Shown: positions 53,520-61,727, numbered from the stretch's first letter. The stretch is 64,000 nucleotides of DNA from Agrobacterium tumefaciens (GCF_009649785.1 NZ_WJOK01000001.1:310001-374000), one strand, 5' to 3'. Numbers and translations: made by a program. Notes: generated from the sequence alone by a model not told the origin.

Positions 53520-54229
53520 GACGCTTTTTCTCCCGCCGTCTGCCGCGTGGCCAATTGCTGGAAAAATACCGTGTTCTGTAATTTCCACGATTGCGGCGGC
53601 GGGGATGGCAATTCTCCGCTGCCAAGCAGGCCTAAAAGCCGGGCCGCATCGTTGCGTTTGGCGGAAACCGCGTTTCCGGCCAGAAAATTTGCGGTCTCGA
53701 GGTTGAGGTTTGCCTCAGTTGCCATTGCACGCCATGTCCTGCGGTTAAAATGCAGCTTGCGGGCGGCGTTCAGCAAGGCGTCGTGTTCCTCTGGGGCGAT
53801 AGCGGCGCGACACGCTTCGAGCGTCGCTTCGGCATCGACAAGCGCGATTGTAAGCGGGCGGTAGTCGAGTTCGCCGGGCGCGTGGCTGACTGCCACATCG
53901 GCGTCGGAAAAACGCAGCCCGTCCCGATAGGCTTCAAAGATTTCGCCGATGCCGATCATGCCGAAGGCCGCGCATTCCGCCGCTCTTAGCGCGCCCATGC
54001 TGGCGGCACCGAGAACAGTGACGCCGCCTGACAGCGCGAACAGGATTTCCTTGTGCCACACGGCGGCGCAGTCACCGTAGAGGCCGTCGATCAGCCCGAT
54101 TGTCCGGGCACCCTGCTTTACCGCGTCGAAAATGTCGCCGCAGGCAGCCGGGCCACGAAGATCGAGGCCGGAAATCTGCGCGGGTGCGATGCCGTGGATG
54201 GACGGGCCTGCAAAAACCACCGGCTTCAT
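53516..54229 (-). CDS. tfuA: TfuA-like protein
   Basis: A 237-residue TfuA-domain protein. Diagnostic stretches are KPVVFAGPSIHG (residues 2-13), DIFDAVKQGARTIGLIDGLY (about 32-51), VWHKEILFALSGGVTVLGAA (about 56-75) and SMGALRAAECAAFGMIGIGE (about 76-95). TfuA proteins accompany YcaO enzymes and are thought to supply sulfur for thioamide formation, as in McrA glycine thioamidation and thioamitide-type peptides. The ATG overlaps the YcaO stop by one base (TGATG), and the stop overlaps the likely TTG start of the deiminase-like gene. Confidence 0.92.
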   Translation of the reverse strand: MKPVVFAGPSIHGIAPAQISGLDLRGPAACGDIFDAVKQGARTIGLIDGLYGDCAAVWHKEILFALSGGVTVLGAASMGALRAAECAAFGMIGIGEIFEAYRDGLRFSDADVAVSHAPGELDYRPLTIALVDAEATLEACRAAIAPEEHDALLNAARKLHFNRRTWRAMATEANLNLETANFLAGNAVSAKRNDAARLLGLLGSGELPSPPPQSWKLQNTVFFQQLATRQTAGEKAS

Positions 54230-55446
54230 CAAAGGCCTCCGAGGTTCAGGAACCGGTCGAGCGTGCGCTGGGATATACGTTGAAGGCCACCACCGGCAGG
54301 GGTGAGGCCGCTTGCCAGAACCCGGACGACATGCAGACCGGATACGCCCGTTTCCAGCGCAAAGACATAGATGTCGTCGATCCCGGCGGCGAAAAGATGC
54401 TCTGCAAGCTGACGCCACGGCGGTAGAGCCGGATCGCTATTCGCAAAATCGAGACTGGCCGGGATCCGGTCCATTGGCCACACCTCGGATGCCGCCGGTC
54501 CCGCCGCAAACATATCCCGCTGGTAGCGCAAAGGAGAGAGATCGTCCCTCGCGCCGCTGATGTCAGTCAGTCGCGACTGGATCGCCTCCAGCAGCGCGGC
54601 AATTGCCGCGTCATAGGTGCCAAACCGGCACGCTGCGCCGGCAGCGCTGCGGGTGGCAAGTCCGTCCTGCGCGTGGATTGACCGTGGCAGGCTCGCCATG
54701 ACTACAGGCACGCCGAGCGTATTGGTGAGATCAAAGAAGCGGGGCGGCAGTCCGATATGTGAAAGGTGTTGAACAAGAGCATCGAAGGATGTGTCGACAC
54801 CCATCGGCAACACGACCGGTTCCGGCGCGATATTGCGGGTTTCGAAGGTATCGACGAGAAAGCAGGCGTCGTTTTCGATGAGTTCGAGCAAGGCGTGCAG
54901 AACCGCGTGGTCATGGTCGAAACCCGCCGCAAGACCTTGCGAACTCATGAGAAAGGCCTGCCGGTCCCAGGGGAAATCCGCGCGAAAATCCATGCCCACC
55001 AGCTCATAGGGGGCAAAAACCTCCAGCTGCTGGCGTATGGATGTTCCCTTCACCCAGGCGCGTTCGTTTCGCAGATCAAGAGTGTCCGGGTCGACCCGGC
55101 CGATCGTTTCGAAAGGAACGAGAGGGGCGCCCTTGTCCCGCATCTCACGAATGGAGCCGAAAGTGGTGATATGTTTGCGGGTGTCTTCGGCGACGGCACC
55201 TTCGATCGCTTCCATGATCGCGGAAAGCCGTGCCTGCTCCGCGACAAGCCCCTTGCCCTGGGAGACCGACAGTCCGCGTGAATTGGGCCGCGCCGCGAAC
55301 CAGACGGGTATGCCGATAATATCGAGACCGGTCACGTCTCCGACGCGGGTAATCCCGAACCGCCGAAGCAGTTCGGGATCGAAGAACGAAGCGTCCGGAT
55401 GCCCTAAAGCCGCTGTCGCTGGAATATGTGCGCCGTCAGCGGTCAA
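54229..55446 (-). CDS. YcaO family ATP-dependent backbone-modifying enzyme
   Basis: About 405 residues of a YcaO-fold enzyme. The ATP-site signatures are present: RLSAIMEAIEGAVAEDTRKH (the SxxxEaxE motif, about residues 72-91), HALLELIENDACFLVDTFET (about 170) and the Q-R motif in AIAALLEAIQSRLTDISGAR (about 285-304). YcaO enzymes activate a backbone amide with ATP for attack by Cys/Ser/Thr side chains or by external sulfide; with TfuA the product is a thioamide. No E1-like (SagC) partner is nearby. There is no ATG; TTG 55446 or TTG 55536 could be the start, the latter overlapping the upstream gene. Confidence 0.9.
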   Translation of the reverse strand: MTADGAHIPATAALGHPDASFFDPELLRRFGITRVGDVTGLDIIGIPVWFAARPNSRGLSVSQGKGLVAEQARLSAIMEAIEGAVAEDTRKHITTFGSIREMRDKGAPLVPFETIGRVDPDTLDLRNERAWVKGTSIRQQLEVFAPYELVGMDFRADFPWDRQAFLMSSQGLAAGFDHDHAVLHALLELIENDACFLVDTFETRNIAPEPVVLPMGVDTSFDALVQHLSHIGLPPRFFDLTNTLGVPVVMASLPRSIHAQDGLATRSAAGAACRFGTYDAAIAALLEAIQSRLTDISGARDDLSPLRYQRDMFAAGPAASEVWPMDRIPASLDFANSDPALPPWRQLAEHLFAAGIDDIYVFALETGVSGLHVVRVLASGLTPAGGGLQRISQRTLDRFLNLGGL

Positions 55447-55462
55447 GGCTGCGGGGGCGCAA

Positions 55463-55891
55463 TCAAGGCGCCGCGTTGGTGTCGTCGGCAAGGATGGCGT
55501 CGAACAGTTCGCCGGTGACGGAACCCGCCGGACCAACAGCCTTCAGGGCCGATTCGATCGGCGCCTGCACCATGCGGTTGAAATCCCAGCCGGCGTCGAT
55601 CACTTCGCCGACAAAGGCGAAATCGGCCTCGGAAACGACAGCGCCGCCGGCGACGAGGGCTTCGATGCCCTGGATCTGGACCTGATCCAGCTCGTTTTCG
55701 GGCTGGCCGTCCTGACGAACGAGCATGGATTTTGCTGCCGCAGCAACGCGCGCGTAACCGTCCACACCGGGATGGCTGGCTTCATAGGCGGCAATCGTCT
55801 CATGCGAGACGGACGCAACCCTGAGCGGCGCCGTGCGAATGAAGAGAACGCCGAAACCCTTTTTTCCGACAATAAAGAAGTGCGAGGACAT
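55463..55891 (-). CDS. 142-residue protein, candidate substrate of the YcaO/TfuA system
   Basis: A protein I do not recognise. It starts MSSHFFIVGKKGFGVLFIRT, continues with an alanine- and acid-rich helical body (AAYEASHPGVDGYARVAAAA) and ends AILADDTNAAP. It has no cysteine, so azoline formation on Cys is excluded, but Ser, Thr, Gly and five internal arginines are present. Its ribosome binding site AGGAG overlaps the stop of the regulator gene (TAGGAG), six bases from the ATG, and is the best in the operon, as expected for a highly made precursor or partner. It could equally be an accessory protein. Its end lies 16 bases before the YcaO start at 55446. Confidence 0.7.
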   Translation of the reverse strand: MSSHFFIVGKKGFGVLFIRTAPLRVASVSHETIAAYEASHPGVDGYARVAAAAKSMLVRQDGQPENELDQVQIQGIEALVAGGAVVSEADFAFVGEVIDAGWDFNRMVQAPIESALKAVGPAGSVTGELFDAILADDTNAAP

Positions 55892-55899
55892 AATAACTC

Positions 55900-57852
55900 C
55901 TATTTGATCCCAGCTAATCGAAGTGCGTTATAGAATTTTTCATTCGCTACCGGGTCTCGGTCTGGGGACAGGCTGCTGATTTCCCTCGCCGTCATACCCG
56001 GATAGTTTTCCTGAAGCCTGCTGCCGGTTTCCCGGGCAGCGTCCAAATCACCGTGGAGCGCGTGGCTCGCGGTCAAGACGCGCAATGCCGGCTCGTCATT
56101 TTCCATGCGCGCGCACAGTTCTACTGCCGCGCCGTAATCCTCACGCTTGAACGCGATGCTGGCGCCCGCCCACCAGTAGATGTCGGGTGCGAGCGGATTG
56201 AGGTCGATGGCTTGCTGAAACTTTTCCCATGCGGTTTCGGCATCGCCGAAATGGGCGAGCGCATCGGCATGCTGGAGCAAAAGGTCGGCGGAGTTGGGCG
56301 CAAGCGCCTCCGCTTCGAAGAACCTTTCGGCGGATATGTCGAAATCCCGCTGGTAGAGCGCCACGACGGCGCACATCCAGTGGCCGACGCCAAGAGCGGG
56401 ATCGATTTCGACGGAGGCGTCTGCCTCCGCCTTGGCGCGGTGCAGCAGGTGGGGGTCGTTGCCGCCCAGCATCAGCCATTCCAGCTGCAGGCTCTGCGCC
56501 ACGCGGGCGCGGGCAACCGCCATGCTGTTATCCAGATCGACCGCCTTGCGGAACATCGAGCGTGCTCTTCGAAGAAGCGGCAGGTCGCACTTGCCGCGCA
56601 GAAGCTGCTGGCCCTCCAGCAATTGCCGGTAGGCCTCGCCGCTGTGGTTGCGGTCTGGTTCCACCTGAAGCCGCTCGATCTCGCGGGCAAGCCCCGCGGC
56701 CACCTGTTTGGACAGCAGTCGAAAAGCGGCGTGAATATGCCGCGCGGTCAGCACAACCTCCAGCGACCAGACGATTTCTCCGGTCGCTTCCTCGATCAGC
56801 GCTACCGACATGCGGGCATCGTCGAAAACCGTGGAGACGATGCGGTAATCCGCCCGCAACATTGCATAACTGTCGTCGGTCCGGTCGTGTGTCGCTACAA
56901 AGGTGCTGTGCGTCGAAAGAACGGTGAAGGTCCGGTATCGAACGAGACTATTGGCGACATCCTCGACAAAGGCACTCATCACCGGCGATACCGCAAGCCC
57001 GTCCACCCGCACCGGACGGCTGAAGGCGACGCGTGGTTTTGCCATCGGTTTTCGGCGGCTACCCTCATCCGGTTCGGCGGGGGATACTATCGTCGAGGCC
57101 AGACTTTGTATCCGCCGTCGAAGCGCCACTGTCTCGGCCTCCGGAGGTCGGTCCTCCTGGCGGAGCTGTTCCATCAGAAGCTGGAAAATTCCCTCGCAGG
57201 CGCTGGTGTTTCCCACCCGCGCATAGGCCGCCATGGCGGCGCGGTAGGTTTCCTCGCGCTCCGGCTCGATCTTCAGCGCGCATTCGGCAAGCGATGCGAT
57301 GTTGTTCGAACTGGCGCGGCCGAACCGCGTCAACTCCTCCAGAAGCGGTGTATAGCTTGAAAAGAACAGGTCCTTGAGACGGCGTCGCTCAGACAGCAGC
57401 CAGAGATAAAGGTGGTCCTGCCCAGCCTCCAGCCCCTCCAGCAGATCGCCGCCGAATTCGAGCAGGGCTTGCAGCCTCTGCATCGGGTCTTCTGCTCTCG
57501 CGCCGGCAAGAAAGATCGCAAGGTCGGTCCGCTGCGCCAGCTTTCCGGCCTTCAGGTCGTTCCCTTCTGTCAGAAGGATGGCATCGTCATCGCTCGACAG
57601 CTTCTGGAGGCGCAGGATCAGCTGCCGCAAATTGCCCAGTGCCCTTTTTTGCTCGACGTTTTCCCATAACAGCGATGCGGCCTGCTGGCGGGAAAGGGAC
57701 TGATTGGGAGCAAGGATCAGGGCGGCAGTGAGGGCAAAGCCCTTGGACGGGAAAAACGCTTGCCGCACCGCATCGCAGCGCGGGGTGCCAAAAAGCCGGA
57801 TCGGTATCAGTTCAGCGTTCCCAGCCAATTTCGTTCCCTCATGAATCACCAT
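55900..57852 (-). CDS. BTAD/TPR transcriptional regulator (SARP-like)
   Basis: A 650-residue regulator with three parts: an N-terminal winged-helix-like DNA-binding region (LIPIRLFGTPRCDAVRQAFF to about residue 95), a bacterial transcriptional activator domain (about 95-240, with SERRRLKDLFFSSYTPLLEE and REETYRAAMAAYARVGNTSA), and a long C-terminal region. The latter begins with a TolB-like segment (FVEDVANSLVRYRTFTVLST, about 305) and ends in TPR-type repeats (for example RARSMFRKAVDLDNSMAVAR and AWEKFQQAIDLNPLAPDIYW). It is the first gene of the operon, eight bases before the 142-residue gene. Confidence 0.85.
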   Translation of the reverse strand: MVIHEGTKLAGNAELIPIRLFGTPRCDAVRQAFFPSKGFALTAALILAPNQSLSRQQAASLLWENVEQKRALGNLRQLILRLQKLSSDDDAILLTEGNDLKAGKLAQRTDLAIFLAGARAEDPMQRLQALLEFGGDLLEGLEAGQDHLYLWLLSERRRLKDLFFSSYTPLLEELTRFGRASSNNIASLAECALKIEPEREETYRAAMAAYARVGNTSACEGIFQLLMEQLRQEDRPPEAETVALRRRIQSLASTIVSPAEPDEGSRRKPMAKPRVAFSRPVRVDGLAVSPVMSAFVEDVANSLVRYRTFTVLSTHSTFVATHDRTDDSYAMLRADYRIVSTVFDDARMSVALIEEATGEIVWSLEVVLTARHIHAAFRLLSKQVAAGLAREIERLQVEPDRNHSGEAYRQLLEGQQLLRGKCDLPLLRRARSMFRKAVDLDNSMAVARARVAQSLQLEWLMLGGNDPHLLHRAKAEADASVEIDPALGVGHWMCAVVALYQRDFDISAERFFEAEALAPNSADLLLQHADALAHFGDAETAWEKFQQAIDLNPLAPDIYWWAGASIAFKREDYGAAVELCARMENDEPALRVLTASHALHGDLDAARETGSRLQENYPGMTAREISSLSPDRDPVANEKFYNALRLAGIK

Positions 57853-58025
57853 CTAACAATGTGTCCGGGAAATTGAAAGTCATCATTGGCGTTCCATTTG
57901 ACGCTGGTGTGACGCCGCTTGCCTATTGTCGTGAATAGAGGCGCGGGCGACGGGCGGAAAACAGCAATCATGCATCAGGCAGGCATCGGGAATTTTCGAA
58001 ATTGATAGCGTTTAACGGAAGCTAC

Positions 58026-58511
58026 ATGGCGTTCGAGCCGCGTACTGAACCTTACCAGCGTGCCGACGACGTCGGTTATGCGGTGTGTGAGTTCATGTGG
58101 TTCAAAGGGCGCCCGTTCTATCCGGTCTCGGCGCTGGCCCATGCGAAGGTTGCCCATGCCAGACTGTCGGCATGCGACGACGAAGATGAGGACAATCTCG
58201 ATATTATTTTCCGCATGCCATTTGCAGCCGGCGGGCATTTTTTCGAGATCGTGCTGCGCTCCAACGAAGGCACTTCTTACGGTGGCTGGCTGTGGGGAGA
58301 AGAGCTGGAAATACTGAACGAGGTCGTCAACGGCTATCGCGTTCTGGCGGGGAAGTTCGAAGACAGGCGGATCCGGTTTGAATATTCCAAGCGGTCTCAT
58401 CGCTACCGGACAGCCGAACCGCTGCCGGTCGAGAAATCCGTCTTCCTGATCCAGCGAGAGGTAAGGCCTTACGCGGGAAGGCACGATTTGCCGGGAAGCC
58501 CGGCACGTTAA
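58026..58511 (+). CDS. Protein of unknown function
   Basis: A 161-residue protein I do not recognise. It contains PFAAGGHFFEIVLRSNEGTS and YGGWLWGEELEILNEVVNGY, a pattern of strands and one helix, and a basic C-terminus (RYTAEPLPVEK region). There is no signal peptide or membrane segment. ATG 58026 has CGGAAG five bases upstream; a TTG at 58002 would add eight residues. It is divergent from the YcaO-operon regulator, whose start is 173 bases away, so it might be part of the same system, but nothing else supports that. Confidence 0.62.
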   Translation: MAFEPRTEPYQRADDVGYAVCEFMWFKGRPFYPVSALAHAKVAHARLSACDDEDEDNLDIIFRMPFAAGGHFFEIVLRSNEGTSYGGWLWGEELEILNEVVNGYRVLAGKFEDRRIRFEYSKRSHRYRTAEPLPVEKSVFLIQREVRPYAGRHDLPGSPAR

Positions 58512-58699
58512 TGGCGGGGCTGATGCCGATGCGTTTCCGGGGGAGCGCAAGAGCGTGGGGCGAGAAGGGGTTCAACTGGCGCGGCGCGTATTGCGCGCAT
58601 CGCAAATATGCCCGGTAAAGCCAAGGCTTTGTCGGGAGCAGCAGGTGAATTTTTTTATTTTTATTGTGTGGAAGATTTGTGATGCCCAATGGAGGTAAC

Positions 58700-59023
58700 A
58701 TGCGTAACAGGCGGGTGTCATCACAGCTATTAGCGGTGAGTTGCGCCTCGGGTGACGACGTGCTTTCCCTTGACGGGAGCGCCAACGACGACCCGCGTCC
58801 ATCAGTTGCGAACGACAGGCTTTATGTCGTGGGCGAGCCGGTTTCCAGGAAGGTGCTGAGATCTCGCCCGCCGGAGAACCGGGTTGAGGAAGAGGCTTTT
58901 CGCGTGGCGGAAATCAGCAATACCGTCATCGATGTCGATATCAGGCTTGCAAAATGGGCCTGGGCCGTGCTGGTGATCGGGCATTGCTGGCTGATCTATT
59001 TCATGGTGACCAATCTCGGCTGA
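58700..59023 (+). CDS. Small single-pass membrane protein of unknown function
   Basis: A 107-residue protein with a polar N-terminal 75 residues and one C-terminal transmembrane helix (WAWAVLVIGHCWLIYFMV, about residues 86-103). I do not recognise a family. Start 58700 is decided by GGAGG four bases upstream; an upstream ATG at 58682 lacks a site. The 188 bases between this gene and the one before it show nothing recognisable. It is convergent with the second ROK gene. Confidence 0.6.
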   Translation: MRNRRVSSQLLAVSCASGDDVLSLDGSANDDPRPSVANDRLYVVGEPVSRKVLRSRPPENRVEEEAFRVAEISNTVIDVDIRLAKWAWAVLVIGHCWLIYFMVTNLG

Positions 59024-59052
59024 GGCCTCCCCCGGGACATGCGCTCCGGCCT

Positions 59053-60192
59053 TTAACGCACTTCTCCGACGCCGTGCAGGATCATCGCCGCCGCACCGAA
59101 GGCCACGGGGTCTGTCGCAACCACATCCGGCAGCTGGATTTTCGGCTGTATCACCTTTGCGCCGTCGAACGGGTCCGAGCGTTCGTAATCCAGCCATTCC
59201 GCCAGCCGCTGTCGTACGATCCTTGGTAAGGTGCCGCCGACAAAGATTGCCGTGGGCGCCAGAACGGCGCTGACAGCGAAGGCGAGGCGCGCAACCTCCG
59301 GTCCCGCCCGTTCCAGCCACGCCTCAAACACGGCGGAGTTGCGCAAGAGGTAATCCGTCCAGACCTCGGGTGCGCGCCCCGAGGGTTTTTCTCCCACATG
59401 CTCCACGCACCATGCCGCCAGGTCTTCGAAGGAGGGCCGCGAAGTGCTGCGGCCGCGCAAGGCGCCGATCTCGCCGGCATTGCCGAGATAACCGCGATAA
59501 AGCTCATTTTTGATAATGATGCCGCCGCCGATCCCCTCGGACAGATAGAGATAAGCGAAATTTTCGTGTCCGTCCGCATTGCCAAGCGTCAGTTCACCCA
59601 TGGCTGCGGCATTGGCATCATTTTCTATGATCACCGGACAACGCAGCGCCTCGCGCAGCATGGCGGAAAGGTCAGACCCGGCCCAGGAAATAACCTCTTC
59701 GGCAAGATCGAGCGACATGGCTTCCTTGCGAAAGCGGGTCGGCATTGCAATGGCCGCGCCGATCAGTTGGCTCCTGTTGATCGCATTTTTCGTCAGTAGT
59801 TCTTCGGATCCGTCCTGAAGCGCCCGTTGGACATCGGAAAACGCGTCATAGGAGCCGCGCATCTGCAATTCTCCAACGATCTCTCCGCCAAAATTCAACA
59901 GCGTCAACATCACCGAATAACGGTTGGCGTGCGCACCAAGGGCGTAACCGACAGTTTTTTTGAGCGTGAGGTCGATATGGGGTGCGCCACGGCCTTCCTG
60001 CCGGCGTGCACCTTCCTCGATGATACCGCGTTCAAGCAGATTGCGCGTCATCATGCTCACGGCAGCCGGCGTTATGCTGCAATAGTCGGCAAGCTCGACC
60101 CGCGAGGCCGAACCCTTGCGCCTGATATATCCCAGAAGCGCACCCTGTGTTGCGCCAATGCCTGCCAACCTGCCCTGCCGTCTCTCAGTCAA
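59053..60192 (-). CDS. ROK family transcriptional regulator of the CUT1 sugar operon
   Basis: A 379-residue NagC-type regulator. The helix-turn-helix lies in VELADYCSITPAAVSMMTRN (about residues 33-52), followed by an ROK domain with VIIENDANAAAMGELTLGNA (about 195-214) and AYLYLSEGIGGGIIIKNELY (about 219-238). The usual ROK zinc motif CxCGxxGC is missing, unlike in the ROK regulator at 46.6-47.8 kb. It is divergent from a sugar-binding protein gene; paired TTAATTAA elements between them are the likely operator. Confidence 0.9.
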   Translation of the reverse strand: MTERRQGRLAGIGATQGALLGYIRRKGSASRVELADYCSITPAAVSMMTRNLLERGIIEEGARRQEGRGAPHIDLTLKKTVGYALGAHANRYSVMLTLLNFGGEIVGELQMRGSYDAFSDVQRALQDGSEELLTKNAINRSQLIGAAIAMPTRFRKEAMSLDLAEEVISWAGSDLSAMLREALRCPVIIENDANAAAMGELTLGNADGHENFAYLYLSEGIGGGIIIKNELYRGYLGNAGEIGALRGRSTSRPSFEDLAAWCVEHVGEKPSGRAPEVWTDYLLRNSAVFEAWLERAGPEVARLAFAVSAVLAPTAIFVGGTLPRIVRQRLAEWLDYERSDPFDGAKVIQPKIQLPDVVATDPVAFGAAAMILHGVGEVR

Positions 60193-60237
60193 AGTTTCAC
60201 TCTCCCGCGCTTTACCTGGGGAAATGTCATGAAGCTG

Positions 60238-60258
60238 TTAATTAAGCAACTTAATTAA
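60238..60258. promoter_or_regulatory. Paired TTAATTAA operator candidate
   Basis: Two TTAATTAA palindromes (60238-60245 and 60251-60258) are separated by GCAAC, with centres 13 bases apart. NagC/Mlc-type ROK regulators bind A/T-rich palindromes of comparable size. The site is 46 bases from the ROK start and 29 bases from the transporter start, well placed to control both. Confidence 0.7.
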
Positions 60259-60286
60259 ATAATCAGTTTCAACGGGAATGGATCAC

Positions 60287-61660
60287 ATGTTCAAGTCTCT
60301 CACCCTGATGGCCACGGTTGCCCTCGGCGCGCTTTTGCCGGCTGTCGCCTTTGCCGAAGACATCAACATCAAGCTCTGGACGCTAGCCGACAAGAATGCG
60401 CCCGGTCGCGTCACCAACATCGAAGCTGCCGCCGGCATCATGAACGCGCAGTTCAAGGCAGCAGGCGTCGACAAACGCGTCGTCATCGACATCAACAACA
60501 GCGCCGTGCAGGGCTGGGACTCCTTCGCGCTCGATACGCTGAAGGCGTTTTCGGTGGGGCAGGGGCCGGATATCTACATCCTGCCGCATGAATGGATCGG
60601 CCAGTTCGCGCAGGACGGCTATGCCATGCCGATGGAAGACAAGATCGCCACTGCTCCCTGGGTCTATGGCGATATCCTGCCGGTTCTGTGGAATTCGGCC
60701 AAGGCGACGGACGGAAAGATTTACGGCATTCCGCAGGACGCGGAAATCCGCATGTTCTTCTACAACAAGGACATGCTGCGCAAGATCGGCAAGGACGAAG
60801 CCTTCATCGAAGGCCTTCCGGCCAAGGTCGACGCCGGCGAATTCACGCTCGACGATCTGACGACCCTGTCGAAGGAAGTGGTAGACGGCAAGGCCGCACA
60901 ATACGGCATGCTGCACCGCCCGAATGTCGGTATCGACTATCTGATGGTGTTCCAGTCCTATGGCGTGAAGTTCATGGACGAAAAGACCGGCAAGCTGATG
61001 TTCCCCAAGGCCGAAATGGCCAAGGCGCTCGGCTGGTATGAGCGCAATGCCAAGGAAGGCGTGACGCCCGTCGACAATACCGCCATGAGCTGGGAGGCGA
61101 TCCAGACGGCCTTCAAGCAGGAAAAGGCCTTCATCTTCCATCAGGGTGTCTGGGCGGTTGCCTGGCAGGTGGGTGACAAGAACGGCGCGACCTGGCCGAC
61201 AGACGGCAAGGGATACTTCAACAAGATCGGCTGGATTTCCGCTCCGGCAGCCGAAAAAGGCGGCAAGCCGGCCAACCTGTCGCACCCGCTGCTCTACACC
61301 CTCAATCCGAAGAGTGCCAATGCCGATATCGCCGCCGATCTCGTGGCGCTTGCGACATTGCCCTATTTCAACAACGAACACGCGGTGACATCCTATCATA
61401 CGGCCATCAGCAACGCCCAGACGGCCATGCCGAAATACCGCGATAACTGGGTACTCTCCGCTGCTTCGCCGATGATGAAATACGCGCAGTTTGTGCCCAA
61501 CCACACCAAGTTCGGCAGCTACAACAAGGTGCTGTTCAGCGGTCTGCAAGCGGTTGAGACCGGCAAGATGACGGCCGCGCAGGCGGTCGATTTCATCGCC
61601 GACGAGCTTGAGCTGCAATTTGGCGCAGAGATCGAAATCCGCGACGCCGCAAGCAACTGA
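60287..61660 (+). CDS. CUT1 family sugar-binding protein
   Basis: A 457-residue extracellular solute-binding protein (family 1). The signal peptide is LTLMATVALGALLPAVAFAE (residues 5-24). The body shows IKLWTLADKNAPGRVTNIEA, IYILPHEWIGQFAQDGYAMP, GIPQDAEIRMFFYNKDMLRK (about 145-164) and AVAWQVGDKNGATWP. The substrate cannot be named; the ROK regulator suggests a sugar or glycoside. ATG 60287 is preferred to 60278 for its distance from GGGA. A hairpin follows the stop. Confidence 0.9.
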   Translation: MFKSLTLMATVALGALLPAVAFAEDINIKLWTLADKNAPGRVTNIEAAAGIMNAQFKAAGVDKRVVIDINNSAVQGWDSFALDTLKAFSVGQGPDIYILPHEWIGQFAQDGYAMPMEDKIATAPWVYGDILPVLWNSAKATDGKIYGIPQDAEIRMFFYNKDMLRKIGKDEAFIEGLPAKVDAGEFTLDDLTTLSKEVVDGKAAQYGMLHRPNVGIDYLMVFQSYGVKFMDEKTGKLMFPKAEMAKALGWYERNAKEGVTPVDNTAMSWEAIQTAFKQEKAFIFHQGVWAVAWQVGDKNGATWPTDGKGYFNKIGWISAPAAEKGGKPANLSHPLLYTLNPKSANADIAADLVALATLPYFNNEHAVTSYHTAISNAQTAMPKYRDNWVLSAASPMMKYAQFVPNHTKFGSYNKVLFSGLQAVETGKMTAAQAVDFIADELELQFGAEIEIRDAASN

Positions 61661-61676
61661 GTTTGCCCGAAACCAT

Positions 61677-61703
61677 GCCGCCCGGTTCTGCCGGGCGGCT
61701 TTT
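61677..61703 (+). terminator. Hairpin with T run between the binding protein and permease genes
   Basis: A perfect 9-base-pair stem, GCCGCCCGG (61677-61685) with CCGGGCGGC (61691-61699), loop TTCTG, followed by TTTT. It would partly terminate or protect the transcript so that binding protein exceeds permease, the same arrangement as between xylF and xylH. Confidence 0.82.
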
Positions 61704-61727
61704 CCGCGTTCCCACCGGTATATCGTA

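Noticed and set aside
55463-55891. Azoline or thiopeptide precursor with Cys-rich core
   Set aside because: The protein has no cysteine and the C-terminus lacks a Ser/Thr/Cys-rich core, so classical azole chemistry is unlikely; thioamidation remains possible.
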